This document shows, piece after piece, positions 28,358 to 36,792 of a stretch of 64,000 nucleotides of DNA. The position numbers and the translations under genes are program-made. The DNA is from CAIKMD01 sp963740675 (GTDB lineage: Bacteria > Pseudomonadota > Alphaproteobacteria > ATCC43930 > CGMCC-115725), in contig CAVUFS010000008.1 of NCBI GenBank assembly GCA_963740675.1, forward strand, positions 62,001 to 126,000, in the 5' to 3' direction. Numbering within the stretch: the stretch's first letter is position 1; every line of letters begins with the position of its first letter. The notes under the pieces were generated by a model. The model made no database searches. It was not told the DNA's origin and was given only the letters and a program-made list of their open reading frames with translations.

Positions 28358-29752
28358 TCACTGGCCGAGATTCGCCCAATGCGAGGCGAAAACCCAGGCC
28401 GAGAGGATGAAGCCCAGCACCACATTCACCACCACGCCCGAGCTGAACGCGAGGAAGGGCTTGCGGCCGGCACCGGCGAGCTCGCGGAAGCGCGTGGTGA
28501 GGCCGATGCTGAGGAAGCAGAAGATGAAGGCCCAGGTGCGCAGATCCTTGATCGGCGCGACGAGGTTTGGCACGACGGTCTTGTTGTAATCGGCGAGGCT
28601 GTAGCCTGCGCTGGCCCAGGTGATGAGCAGCGAGGCGACGAGGAAGCCGATCACGAATTTCGGGAAACGCCACCAAATCTCGGCCGCATTCGCCTTGCGG
28701 CCCAACTCGCGCTGCTCCCAACGCGTGGTCGCGATGATCGCGAGGACGAAGGCCCAGATACCGATCCACACATCGCGGCCGACGACCTTCATCAGTGTGA
28801 AGGCGAAGAGCGACTGATCGGGCGTGCCCGAAATGCCATGGCCGGCGAAACCACCATAAGCCTGCGCCGCGGCGATACCGGCCGCATCGGCGAATTCCGA
28901 CGTGCCGATCCACGCGCCGCCGACGCCGCTCGGCAATTCGAGCAGCCGCGCGATGATCGGCAGCAGGAAGATCATGACGATCGCCCACAGGACCACGAGC
29001 GTGATCGCGATCGGCGCATCGTCCTTCTTCGCGCCGACCGCACCGGCGATGGCGATCGAGGCCGAGACACCGCACACCGCGCCGCCGGCGCCGAGTGTCG
29101 CCGCAAGGCGGCGGTCGAGACCCAGCCGCAAACCGACCCAATAGATCACGAGGAACGTCGCGATCGATACGATCGATGCTTGCAGGATCGCCACCGGCCC
29201 CGCCCAGATGATGAGCGTGAAGGGCAAGGTCGCGCCGAGAAGAATGATGCCGGTCTTGATATAGAACTCGACGCGGAAGCCGGCATCGAGCCAGCGCGGC
29301 AAGCCGACGACATTGGCGATCACCAGGCCCAGCACCAGCGCGACCAGCGGCGGCTCGAGATTGTAATAGACGGCACTATCCCACTGGCCGAAGGTGAAGA
29401 CCGCCATCGACAAGACATAGACGAACACGAAAGCCGGCAAGAATTCGCGCGGCTTATGGCCGAGCGCGCCGAGCGCCACCGAGAATGCCGCTGCCCAGAG
29501 CACGAATTGCACGACGTAGTGCTGCCACGCATCGGCAAAATGCGCACCGAGTTGCGCAAAGCTCGTCCAGCGCGGCGGGACGACCGCGACCCAACGCCAC
29601 GAGCCGCCATGCGCGAAGAGGATGAGGCCGGCAATGACGATGCCGAGGCCGATCCACACCGCCCACCAATCTTCCTTGAGCCACAATTCGCGCCAGCCAT
29701 TGCTGCTGCGCGAAACCGCGCTGCGCCCGAAATCCGCTTCCGCCTTACTCAT
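28358..29752 (-). CDS. YeiH/PF03601 family putative sulfate exporter
   Basis: A 464-residue membrane protein with about 11 helices. Family features: GIILLGATLPFTLI, LGAGGAVCGVSASIAIAGAVGAK (a Cys/Ser-rich conserved helix) and GVGGAWIGTSEFADAAGIAAAQAYGG. The family is annotated as a putative sulfate/sulfonate exporter, but biochemical proof is limited. It has an N-terminal soluble segment with Trp-rich helix 1 (NGWRELWLKEDWWAVWIG). It is the second gene of a leftward unit with a 73-codon gene before it and the four-Cys gene after it, behind a near-consensus promoter at 30037-30065. Confidence 0.88.
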   Translation of the reverse strand: MSKAEADFGRSAVSRSSNGWRELWLKEDWWAVWIGLGIVIAGLILFAHGGSWRWVAVVPPRWTSFAQLGAHFADAWQHYVVQFVLWAAAFSVALGALGHKPREFLPAFVFVYVLSMAVFTFGQWDSAVYYNLEPPLVALVLGLVIANVVGLPRWLDAGFRVEFYIKTGIILLGATLPFTLIIWAGPVAILQASIVSIATFLVIYWVGLRLGLDRRLAATLGAGGAVCGVSASIAIAGAVGAKKDDAPIAITLVVLWAIVMIFLLPIIARLLELPSGVGGAWIGTSEFADAAGIAAAQAYGGFAGHGISGTPDQSLFAFTLMKVVGRDVWIGIWAFVLAIIATTRWEQRELGRKANAAEIWWRFPKFVIGFLVASLLITWASAGYSLADYNKTVVPNLVAPIKDLRTWAFIFCFLSIGLTTRFRELAGAGRKPFLAFSSGVVVNVVLGFILSAWVFASHWANLGQ

Positions 29753-29791
29753 GACCGTCTCCCATTATTTTTTGTCTCGTCGGTTATGCTG

Positions 29792-30013
29792 TCAGGCCGC
29801 GCAGCGACAGGGCCCGTCGCCGAATCGGGCGAAGCCCAGCCGCGTCCGCGCCGCCGCGATGTGATTGCAGAGCTCGGTCATGCTCACGCTGTCGCGGCGC
29901 ATCACCAGATGCACCACCGGATCGGCGAGAAGATCGACAAGGGCAGGCTCCCGACCTGCCTCAAGCCATTGCCGAGAGACATGCGAGAAGTCCGCGCTCC
30001 ACTGTTTGCCCAT
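29792..30013 (-). CDS. small protein of unknown function (73 aa) ahead of the YeiH-like gene
   Basis: The ATG at 30013 has TAGGAG 6 bases upstream and a consensus sigma70-type promoter behind that. The product, MGKQWSADFSHVSRQWLEAG to the C-terminal GPCRCAA, is mixed charged and soluble with two terminal cysteines. It ends 39 bases before the exporter start and is probably cotranscribed. No family was recognised. The well-placed signals make it likely to be translated. Confidence 0.65.
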   Translation of the reverse strand: MGKQWSADFSHVSRQWLEAGREPALVDLLADPVVHLVMRRDSVSMTELCNHIAAARTRLGFARFGDGPCRCAA

Positions 30014-30036
30014 ACTGCACTCCTAAAAAGTATTTC

Positions 30037-30065
30037 ATTATCTAAACCCGTATTTCTCATGTCAA
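30037..30065 (-). promoter_or_regulatory. sigma70-type promoter of the small-ORF/YeiH operon
   Basis: Reading leftward, TTGACA (30060-30065), a 17-base spacer and GATAAT (30037-30042) lie 24 bases before the ATG at 30013. The surrounding 30020-30110 stretch is strongly A/T-rich (many AATAA/TATAA runs), unlike the rest of the window. Confidence 0.75.
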
Positions 30066-30131
30066 ATAATAAAATAAAACAATATAAATATGTATAATAA
30101 GCGTATGCCGCCTAAGTGATTGGAATATGGC

Positions 30132-30656
30132 CTAAATCGAGAGGATAAACTTCAGGCCGACGCCCAGCACCGCCGCGCCGACCATGCCGGTCAGCAAGCC
30201 GCGCTTGGCGATGAAGACCAGCGCGAGGGTCGCCAGGAACACGATCCACGGCACCAGCCCGGTCAGCGCCTCTTGGCTGATATTGAAGGCGACGGCGAAC
30301 ATCAGCCCGACCGACGCCGCGGTGAGGCCGCGGATGAAGCCCTGCACCGAGCGCTGATGGCGTACGCGCTCATAGCCTTTGAGTACCGGGATCACGAGAT
30401 AGCCTGGCAGTTGGATCGCGACGATCGCGCCCAACGCGCCGAGCCAGCCGCAGATCATGTAGCCGATCGAGGCGAGATAGAGATTGTTCTGCCCCGGCGT
30501 CACGCGGCCGAGCGCGTAGGCGTAGAGGAACTGGTCGAGACCGAGGACACCGCCATCGACCAAGCGATGCTGGAGCAACGCCAGTACCGCGCTGCCATTG
30601 CCGAAGGTCAGCAGATTGTAAGTGAAGATGACGACGAGGAGCTGGCCGAAGCTCAT
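30132..30656 (-). CDS. chrA: chromate transporter, C-terminal half (CHR domain)
   Basis: One CHR domain of 174 residues: MSFGQLLVVIFTYNLLTFGNGSAVLALLQHRLVD, then the conserved PGQNNLYLASIGYMICGWLGA and a C-terminal membrane end. Split, short-chain CHR proteins work as a heterodimer to export chromate or related anions. Its ATG overlaps the stop of the other half (30653-30656, ATGA). It ends just before the AT-rich promoter region of the YeiH-like operon, with both units pointing leftward. Confidence 0.9.
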   Translation of the reverse strand: MSFGQLLVVIFTYNLLTFGNGSAVLALLQHRLVDGGVLGLDQFLYAYALGRVTPGQNNLYLASIGYMICGWLGALGAIVAIQLPGYLVIPVLKGYERVRHQRSVQGFIRGLTAASVGLMFAVAFNISQEALTGLVPWIVFLATLALVFIAKRGLLTGMVGAAVLGVGLKFILSI

Positions 30657-31240
30657 GGCTTCGTCTCCTCCGGTTTGGGTTTCTCCGGCTGGCCGCGCAG
30701 GAAGACTGCGCCGGCGATACCGCCGATGAGCAGCATCTCGGCTGGGCCGATATGCGTGACGAGCAGCAATCCGCAGGCGGCGATGACGAAGACAATATCG
30801 AGCGAAACGCGGAACAACGGCTTGCCCAGCCGCACTGCCGATATGACGACGATGCCGAGTGCCGCCGGCAGCAGGGTCGCGTCGATATATTCGAGAACCG
30901 CGCCATGCGCGAGATAGCCATAGGCAATCGTCAGTAGGACGACACAGGCGAAGCCGGGGATGATCATCGCGATCAGCGCCACTACCGTGCCGGCAAAGCC
31001 GCAGAGCCGATGTCCGACCGCGACGGCGACCGCGGTCATGGTGCCGCTCGGCATCAAGCGGCCAATGCTCCAGAGCGTCATCAGCTCTTTATCGGGAAGG
31101 ATTCGGCGCAAGGTGACCAGCTGCTCTTGCAGCAGCGCCAGCACCCCAAGCCCCCCGCCGAAGCCGCAACCGGCCTTCAAGAAAATGAAGAAGAGCTGCG
31201 CCAAGCTGAGCTTTGGGCGCGTCTCGGCGATCTCCGCCAT
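30653..31240 (-). CDS. chrA: chromate transporter, N-terminal half (CHR domain)
   Basis: The second CHR domain of the pair, about 195 residues from ATG 31240 (MAEIAETRPKLSLAQLFF), with GAGGAC as ribosome-binding site; the frame is open to 31381 but that extension is not family-like. Hallmarks are LKAGCGFGGGLGVLALLQEQLV and IGRLMPSGTMTAVAVAVGHRL. The tail is Pro/Lys-rich (QPEKPKPEETKP). It overlaps its partner by four bases, so the two halves are made together. Chromate or another oxyanion is the presumed cargo. Confidence 0.9.
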   Translation of the reverse strand: MAEIAETRPKLSLAQLFFIFLKAGCGFGGGLGVLALLQEQLVTLRRILPDKELMTLWSIGRLMPSGTMTAVAVAVGHRLCGFAGTVVALIAMIIPGFACVVLLTIAYGYLAHGAVLEYIDATLLPAALGIVVISAVRLGKPLFRVSLDIVFVIAACGLLLVTHIGPAEMLLIGGIAGAVFLRGQPEKPKPEETKP

Positions 31241-31338
31241 GTTGTCCTCGATGACCCTCGTTACCGCCGCCAAATGTGCAAGAAGCCGCGGCGCGATTCC
31301 AGCGCCATAGCTATGCGTTCCGGCGATGGGAGCTAGTG

Positions 31339-31398
31339 TCTCGATTCCGACGTTCGTCCTACTTTGGGGCAAACTCCGCACGAACGTCGAAATCGAGA
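31339..31398. repeat. inverted repeat with near-perfect 18-bp arms
   Basis: TCTCGATTCCGACGTTCG (31339-31356) pairs with CGAACGTCGAAATCGAGA (31381-31398) with one mismatch, around a 24-base loop. It lies 98 bases before the first chromate-transporter start and could be an operator or a small mobile remnant. Confidence 0.7.
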
Positions 31399-31423
31399 GG
31401 ACAGAGCCAACCTTATAATTGTG

Positions 31424-31495
31424 GTGCGGCTTTTTGGATTTGACGTTCCCAAACGGACCCGCGGCAAATTGATAGGAACGTCAAATCCGCCGCAC
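31424..31495. repeat. second inverted repeat sharing the GACGTTC core
   Basis: GTGCGGC-ttttt-GGATTTGACGTTCC (31424-31449) pairs with GGAACGTCAAATCC-GCCGCAC (31475-31495): 14 + 7 bp with a five-T bulge and a 25-base loop. The right arm touches the cupin stop codon, so it could terminate that leftward transcript. It shares the core GACGTTC with the adjacent repeat. Confidence 0.7.
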
Positions 31496-32028
31496 TACAG
31501 CGGTTCGGCGTCGACCAGGATGAAGGCAATGCGGCAGGGCCGGTCACTGCGATTGGCCCACGAGTGATTGGTGCCGCGCTGGATCAGCACATCGCCGGCA
31601 CGCATCACCGTCTCGCCCACATCCATCACCGCGACCACCTCGCCCTCGATCACCAGCGCGTAATCGACGGTCGCCGTCTTGTGCATCATCGCATGCCGTC
31701 CATCCTTGGCATGCGCCCCCGCCGCGCCGAATTCGGCGAAGAGCTTCGCGGCATCGCCTTTGACCTGCGCCTCGGGCGGGAAATCGACGATGCGGAAGAC
31801 GGTGCCGAGTTTCGGCGGCATCAATTGCGGCGCCGTCGGCGGCGCGGCCGCCGGATCGTCATTGCCACGATTCGAAGCTGGCGCCGCGCCGGTGCGCCAG
31901 AGCTCGGTAATCGCTTCGCCCGGCCGCGCCTTGGGCTCGAAGACCGACGGCGCTGGCCCGTCCGCGATGATGATCGAGCGGCCTTGCGCATCGTGACTCG
32001 TAACGATGCGGCGCGTCGGTCGTGCCAT
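31495..32028 (-). CDS. cupin-domain protein
   Basis: A 177-residue protein with a single C-terminal cupin: KTATVDYALVIEGEVVAVMD then VMRAGDVLIQRGTNHSWANRS, with a potential metal His. The N-terminal part (RRIVTSHDAQGRSIIIADG) is shared by cupins found next to aromatic or hydroxy-acid catabolic genes. The ATG 32028 has GGGAGAGA upstream; the frame is open to 32061. It could bind a small acid or be an isomerase/dioxygenase; the substrate is unknown. An inverted repeat abuts its stop. Confidence 0.88.
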   Translation of the reverse strand: MARPTRRIVTSHDAQGRSIIIADGPAPSVFEPKARPGEAITELWRTGAAPASNRGNDDPAAAPPTAPQLMPPKLGTVFRIVDFPPEAQVKGDAAKLFAEFGAAGAHAKDGRHAMMHKTATVDYALVIEGEVVAVMDVGETVMRAGDVLIQRGTNHSWANRSDRPCRIAFILVDAEPL

Positions 32029-32203
32029 GATTCTCTCTCCCCTCGCACAGTGCTGGCGCAATCCCGCGCGAAATTATGGTTAAGCGATTGCTGACATCGT
32101 TCCACGCTGCTCACGTCGCCGCAAGCCGCCAAGGATTTGATTTAAGTGCACTTTAATCTTGGCCCTGCAATCTTCGTCGATGGTTTATGAGGTGAGAAGG
32201 GTT

Positions 32204-33421
32204 ATGCAGGGGCGTACGGCGATTTCGCAAACCGAGCTTGATCGGGCCTTGCGGATGCACGAGGCCTATCGGCAATCGAAGCCGGGCGGACAGCGTGCGC
32301 TGTTCACCTATCGCGATCTCTCGGGTTGCAATCTGAGCAAACGCGACCTCTCGGGCGCGGATTTCACCGGTGCATTTCTTGTCGGCGCCAATCTTGAAGG
32401 CGCCAATCTCACCGGCGCCGTTTTGTTCGCGAGCAATCTCAGCAAAGCCAATCTGCGCGGCTCGAAGCTGGTGCGTGCCGATCTGCGCGGCGCGTTGTTG
32501 CGCGGCGCCGATCTCACCGGCGCCGATCTCTACGACGCCGATCTGCGCGACGGCCTCATCACGATGTGGCAGCGTTCGGGCGAATTGCAGCACGTCGAAG
32601 TCGAAGCGCGCAGCTCGGCGTTGCCGCTGTCGGAAGACGGCGGCGCGCGCAAGCCGACGCCCTCGGCACATACCGATTTCTCCGACGCCGTGATGCGCAA
32701 CACGCGGCTCGTGCGCGCCGATCTGCGCAAGGCGACGCTCGCGGGCGCCGATCTCGGCGGTGCCGATCTGTCGGGCGCCGATCTGCGCGGCGCCAATCTC
32801 AACGACGCGGTCCTCACCGATGCGGTGATGGAGAACACACATTTCATCGGCGCCAATCTCAAGGGCACGCTCAACGACAAGCCGGCCGGTCTTTTGATCA
32901 GCGATCTCGACGAGCCGCTGCCGGTGCTGCTCTCCAAGCATGAGCGCTGGGTCGAGACACAGGGCCGCGAAGGCTCGCAGCTCGATCTGAGCGGCTTCGA
33001 TCTGCGCAACGCGCCGCCGTTTGCCGGCACCGAGCTCGCCGCGCTCAAGGCGAGCAATTCGATCTTCTATGGCCTCAACCTCGCCGGCACCGGCTTCGCC
33101 GCGGCCCAGCTCGATCGCGCCGATCTGCGCTCCTGCAATCTGCGCGGCGCCGATCTGCGCGGCGTCAGCCTTAAAGGTGCGCGGCTCACCAACAGCGATA
33201 TGCGCGACTGCCAGCTCGGGCCGCTGGTCGTGACCGAGGGGCAACGCGTCGTCAGCCGGCTCGACCGTGCGATTCTGCGCAATGTCGATCTGCGCGGCGC
33301 CAATCTGGCGCAGGCGGTGTTGCGCGGCGCCGATCTCTCCAATGCCAATCTCGTGGGCGCGGGCCTCGATGGCACCGTTCTCGAGGGCACGCAGCTCGCC
33401 GGCACGATCAAGGCCGCGTGA
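32204..33421 (+). CDS. pentapeptide-repeat protein
   Basis: Two blocks of A(D/N)LXX repeats, residues about 35-130 (DLSGCNLSKRDLSGADFTGA) and 160-215, are followed by an interruption (SKHERWVETQGREGSQLDL) and a third block near the C-terminus (ADLRSCNLRGADLRGVSLKG). Each block should fold as a right-handed quadrilateral beta-helix. Some such proteins mimic DNA and bind gyrase; others have unknown roles. The start is uncertain: ATGs at 32180 and 32204; the latter has AGAAGGG. The product is about 405 residues, with no signal peptide. Confidence 0.9.
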   Translation: MQGRTAISQTELDRALRMHEAYRQSKPGGQRALFTYRDLSGCNLSKRDLSGADFTGAFLVGANLEGANLTGAVLFASNLSKANLRGSKLVRADLRGALLRGADLTGADLYDADLRDGLITMWQRSGELQHVEVEARSSALPLSEDGGARKPTPSAHTDFSDAVMRNTRLVRADLRKATLAGADLGGADLSGADLRGANLNDAVLTDAVMENTHFIGANLKGTLNDKPAGLLISDLDEPLPVLLSKHERWVETQGREGSQLDLSGFDLRNAPPFAGTELAALKASNSIFYGLNLAGTGFAAAQLDRADLRSCNLRGADLRGVSLKGARLTNSDMRDCQLGPLVVTEGQRVVSRLDRAILRNVDLRGANLAQAVLRGADLSNANLVGAGLDGTVLEGTQLAGTIKAA

Positions 33422-33529
33422 GGCCACACATGAACAGTCCGCTTTCGCGATTTTTGGTGGTGACGATGGAGTGAGTGCAACGCCGTAACGCACGCGTCTT
33501 ACCATAAGAGACGCGGCATGGAGGGACGC

Positions 33530-33706
33530 ATGAGCATAAAACGCAGACCGTCGCGCATCGGGCAGCCGGCGGAAAAGATCGAGGCAAGCGATATCGCCGT
33601 GCTCGATCGCGAAGACGAGAAAAACGCGCCAAACTGGCGTCCGCGCCGCATCGAGCGTCGCGATTGGCGCGGCGAAGGCGTCGTCAGCAATTACCACACT
33701 GATTAA
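33530..33706 (+). CDS. possible small basic protein (58 aa)
   Basis: ATG 33530 is preceded by GGAGGGACGC. The product MSIKRRPSRIGQPAEKIEAS continues with charged residues to GVVSNYHTD, without Cys or membrane segments. An in-frame ATG at 33518 is also possible. It stands alone after the pentapeptide-repeat gene. The ribosome-binding site and codon use make it plausible, but no family is known to me. Confidence 0.5.
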   Translation: MSIKRRPSRIGQPAEKIEASDIAVLDREDEKNAPNWRPRRIERRDWRGEGVVSNYHTD

Positions 33707-33783
33707 GCAGCACGCCCATTAAAGTAGAACGCTGGGCGGTGATCCGGCGTGGTTGACAGCGCCGCGCCGGACCGCATGCTGTT

Positions 33784-33817
33784 CCCCAATACCCAGTTGT
33801 AGGGTATCCGATTGGGG
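33784..33817. promoter_or_regulatory. hairpin immediately upstream of the acyltransferase gene
   Basis: CCCCAATACCC and GGGTATCCGATTGGGG form a stem (ATACCC/GGGTAT plus CCCCAAT/ATTGGGG) just before the start codon at 33820. It could be an operator or, in the mRNA, could cover the translation start. Confidence 0.5.
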
Positions 33818-33819
33818 AT

Positions 33820-34878
33820 TTGGTGGAGCGGCATAACAATTTCGACGCGTTGCGCCTCATTGCCGCGATCAGCGTCATCTTCTCGCATGCTTTTCTGATC
33901 GGCGAAGGCCGGCAAGACGGCGAGCCGCTGATGCGGCTGACCGAGGGCCAGACCATCCTTGGCGTGGTCGGCGTCTTCGTCTTCTTCACGATCAGCGGCT
34001 ATCTCGTCACGCAAAGCTTCGAGCTGACGCGTTCGGCGCCGCGCTTTGCCGCCAAACGCGCGCTGCGCATCTATCCGGGATTGCTCTTTTGCCTGTTGCT
34101 GTCGGGCTTCGCCCTTGGACCCTTGGCGACATCGCTGGCGCTGCACGGCTATTTCAGCGATGGCGGCACCTATGCCTATGTCGTCAGCAATTTCACCATG
34201 ATCGACCCGACACGCTCGCTGCCGGGTGTGTGGTTCACGAAATGGGATGCGGGCGGCGTGGTCGACGGGCCGCTTTGGACGCTGCCCTGTGAGCTCGCGA
34301 TGTATATTATGGTGCTGCTGCTCGGCGTCATGCGCGCGATCGATCTGCGCGTGATCGCAGTGCTGATCCTCATCGGCATGGGCGGCATCTGGTTCGACAC
34401 CGCATCCAGTCAATATTTCAGCGGCAGCGCGCTCTGGCTGCTCTCCTTCTTCGCCAGCGGCATGGCACTTTACCGCTTGCGTGATAGCGGCTTCATCAAC
34501 GGACGCATCGCGCTGGCCGCGTGTGCGGGTCTTATCCTCAGCGTGCCGCTCAATGCGTTCATTCTCTTGTTTCCGATTTTTGGCAGCTACCTCGTTATCT
34601 ATCTCGCTTTCGCGCCATGGCTGAAGCCGATGCCGGCGGCGCGGTTCGGCGATCTCTCCTACGGGCTTTACATCTATGGCTGGCCGATCGAGCAGGCGAT
34701 CGTCTGGCTGAATGGCGGCGCGATGTCGTGGTGGGCGCTCTTCGCGATCGCCTTCCCCGTGACCGCCATGTTCGCGTTCCTCTCCTGGCACCTCGTCGAG
34801 AAACGCGCGCTGCGCTTCAAGCCGCGCGCAGCGGCACCGGGCCGCGCAAAGCTCGCGCCAGTCGGAATCGATCGCTAG
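33820..34878 (+). CDS. acyltransferase-3 family membrane protein
   Basis: A 352-residue protein with about ten helices and the acyltransferase-3 signature: MVERHNNFDALRLIAAISVIFSH (catalytic-His region), GVVGVFVFFTISGYLV, RFAAKRALRIYPGLL and a SYGLYIYGWPIEQ helix near the end. Such enzymes O-acylate sugars of surface polysaccharides or other membrane glycolipids. It starts with TTG 33820 or GTG 33823. A hairpin lies just upstream. Its stop overlaps the convergent otsB stop by four bases. Confidence 0.9.
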   Translation: MVERHNNFDALRLIAAISVIFSHAFLIGEGRQDGEPLMRLTEGQTILGVVGVFVFFTISGYLVTQSFELTRSAPRFAAKRALRIYPGLLFCLLLSGFALGPLATSLALHGYFSDGGTYAYVVSNFTMIDPTRSLPGVWFTKWDAGGVVDGPLWTLPCELAMYIMVLLLGVMRAIDLRVIAVLILIGMGGIWFDTASSQYFSGSALWLLSFFASGMALYRLRDSGFINGRIALAACAGLILSVPLNAFILLFPIFGSYLVIYLAFAPWLKPMPAARFGDLSYGLYIYGWPIEQAIVWLNGGAMSWWALFAIAFPVTAMFAFLSWHLVEKRALRFKPRAAAPGRAKLAPVGIDR

Positions 34879-35615
34879 GCTTTGAGCGCGTTCAGCGACT
34901 GACCCAGCCACTGCTGCAGGGCGGCCGGATCGCTCAGCATCTCGGTCGCCAGCGTCTCGCGCGGCGCACCGACGCGGATCGCGCGGCCCTGCACGGCGAG
35001 CACCGCCTTGAATCCGTCCTCGTCGGTCCAATCATCACCGATATAGACCGGTACGCGGCCGGCGAAGGGCGCGACCGCCATGAACCGCTCGACGGCTTTG
35101 CCTTTGTCGGCATCACGCGCGCGAACGTCGTAGCAGAGGTGAGAGTCGAGCAGATTGAGCGCCGCCGCGACGGGCGCGACGGCCTGCTCCAATTCGGCGC
35201 GCAGCGCCGGGCCGGCCTCCACCGCATCGCGATAATGGAAAGCGGTGCTGAGTCCCTTACGCTCGACACGGATACGCGGATGTGCGGCAAGAAAAGGCGC
35301 AAGACGATCGGACACGCTGGCCAGTGCGGCTTGCGGTGCGGCAAAGACCTGCGGCTTGCCGCTCGCGGTCAAACGCGCCTCGGCGCCGTGCTGCCCGCCG
35401 GCCGCGAGGGCGAGCGGCGCGAACAGGCGATCGATATCGGCGAGCTTGCGGCCGCTGACCACCGCCAGCGCGCCGTTCAGCGATCGACGGAGCGCAGCCA
35501 TGGTATCGACCAGCGTCGGCGGCACGGACGCATCTTCGGGCCGCGGTACGAAGTCGATCAACGTGCCGTCGATATCGAGGAAGAGCGCCGCGTTGGGCGC
35601 GAGAAGCGGAAGCAT
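34875..35615 (-). CDS. otsB: trehalose-6-phosphate phosphatase
   Basis: OtsB removes phosphate from trehalose-6-phosphate to make the osmoprotectant trehalose. The 246-residue HAD enzyme shows motif I DIDGTLID (D14, D16), motif II VVSGRKLADI, K187-type motif in ADKGKAV, and motif IV GDDWTDEDGF. The length is normal. otsA is not in the window, which is unusual because the two are often adjacent. It overlaps convergently with the acyltransferase-3 gene. Confidence 0.93.
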   Translation of the reverse strand: MLPLLAPNAALFLDIDGTLIDFVPRPEDASVPPTLVDTMAALRRSLNGALAVVSGRKLADIDRLFAPLALAAGGQHGAEARLTASGKPQVFAAPQAALASVSDRLAPFLAAHPRIRVERKGLSTAFHYRDAVEAGPALRAELEQAVAPVAAALNLLDSHLCYDVRARDADKGKAVERFMAVAPFAGRVPVYIGDDWTDEDGFKAVLAVQGRAIRVGAPRETLATEMLSDPAALQQWLGQSLNALKA

Positions 35616-35742
35616 CGGGGGTATCTACAGCGCGAAAATCCGGCGGCAATAAGGCGTCGCCGGTGGCCCACCGCGGTCTCCGATCGTCGCTGCGACAGAG
35701 CGCGGGGTTGCCTTAAAAGCCGCGTGTTTTAGACTGGAAGCG

Positions 35743-36711
35743 ATGGACCGTAACCCGCCGCTTGCCCGCCAAGATCTCTATCCGCCGATCGAGCCCTATG
35801 CCAGCGGCATGCTGCGGCTCAACGCCGTGCACACGATGTATTGGGAGCAATCGGGCAATCCCGATGGCAAGCCGATCGTCTTCCTGCATGGCGGGCCGGG
35901 TGCGGGGTCGACGGCGACGCATCGCCGCTTTTTCGATCCACAATATTATCGCATCGTCGTTTTCGATCAGCGCGGCGCCGGCCGTTCCACGCCGCTCGGC
36001 TCGCTTGACGACAACACCACACCGCATCTCATCGCCGATCTCGACGCGCTGCGTCAATTTCTCGGCATCGAGCGCTGGGCGGTGTTCGGCGGCTCTTGGG
36101 GCTCGACCTTCGCGCTCGCCTATGCCGAGGCGCATCCCGAGCGTGTCACCGCTTTGGTGCTGCGCGGCATCTTCCTCTGCCGGCAGAGCGAGATCGACTG
36201 GTTCCTTTATGGCATGCGCACGGTGTTCCCGGAGGCGTGGCGCAATTTCTCGGGCTACATCCCCGAGACCGAGCGCAACGATCTGCTCGGCGCGTATTAC
36301 CGTCGATTGTGCGATCCCAATCCGGCCGTCCACATGCCGGCGGCGCGCGCCTGGAGCACCTATGAAGGTGCGTGCTCGACTTTGCTGCCGAGCCCCGACA
36401 CGGTCGCGGCTTTCGGCGAGGACCGCATGGCGCTGGGCCTCGCGCGCATCGAGGCACATTATTTCCTCTACAACGTCTTCAAGCCGGAAGACGATCTGAT
36501 CGCGCGTATCCAACGCATCCATCGCATTCCGGGAACGATCGTCCAGGGCCGCTACGACATGGTCTGCCCGATCATCAACGCCGACGAGTTGGCACGCTCC
36601 TGGCCGGCTGCCGAATACATCGTTGTGCCCGATGCCGGTCACTCGGCCATGGAACCGGGGATCCGGGTACAACTAGTCGCTGCAACCGAACGGCTGAAGG
36701 CGCTACGCTAA
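35743..36711 (+). CDS. pip: prolyl aminopeptidase (proline iminopeptidase)
   Basis: A 322-residue alpha/beta-hydrolase of the S33 family that removes N-terminal proline from peptides. Motifs: HGGPGAGS oxyanion loop, DQRGAGRS, nucleophile S118 in GGSWGSTFALAY, acid in GRYDMVCP and base in DAGHSAME. The start MDRNPPLARQDLYPPIEPY is typical. It lies 128 bases from the divergent otsB start. There is no oddity. Confidence 0.95.
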   Translation: MDRNPPLARQDLYPPIEPYASGMLRLNAVHTMYWEQSGNPDGKPIVFLHGGPGAGSTATHRRFFDPQYYRIVVFDQRGAGRSTPLGSLDDNTTPHLIADLDALRQFLGIERWAVFGGSWGSTFALAYAEAHPERVTALVLRGIFLCRQSEIDWFLYGMRTVFPEAWRNFSGYIPETERNDLLGAYYRRLCDPNPAVHMPAARAWSTYEGACSTLLPSPDTVAAFGEDRMALGLARIEAHYFLYNVFKPEDDLIARIQRIHRIPGTIVQGRYDMVCPIINADELARSWPAAEYIVVPDAGHSAMEPGIRVQLVAATERLKALR

Positions 36712-36792
36712 GTCGCAGTTGACGCTTTCGCCTTGCCTGCTCGGCGGCTTTTTCCGAAGATACGCGCGGATCGTGTCGTTTCGGGGAATTCC

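Noticed and set aside
28313..30097. Long open frame (594 codons) antisense to the YeiH-like gene
   Set aside because: It mirrors a well-supported membrane protein; its product is charged, low-complexity and rich in Arg/Asp/His, as expected for a GC-rich antisense frame.
32300..33415. Short-period DNA repeat within the pentapeptide gene
   Set aside because: The periodicity is explained by the protein's five-residue repeat, not by a CRISPR or tandem-repeat locus.
33703..35031. 442-codon leftward frame over the acyltransferase gene
   Set aside because: Its product has antisense composition, and the opposite strand encodes a clear acyltransferase-3 protein.
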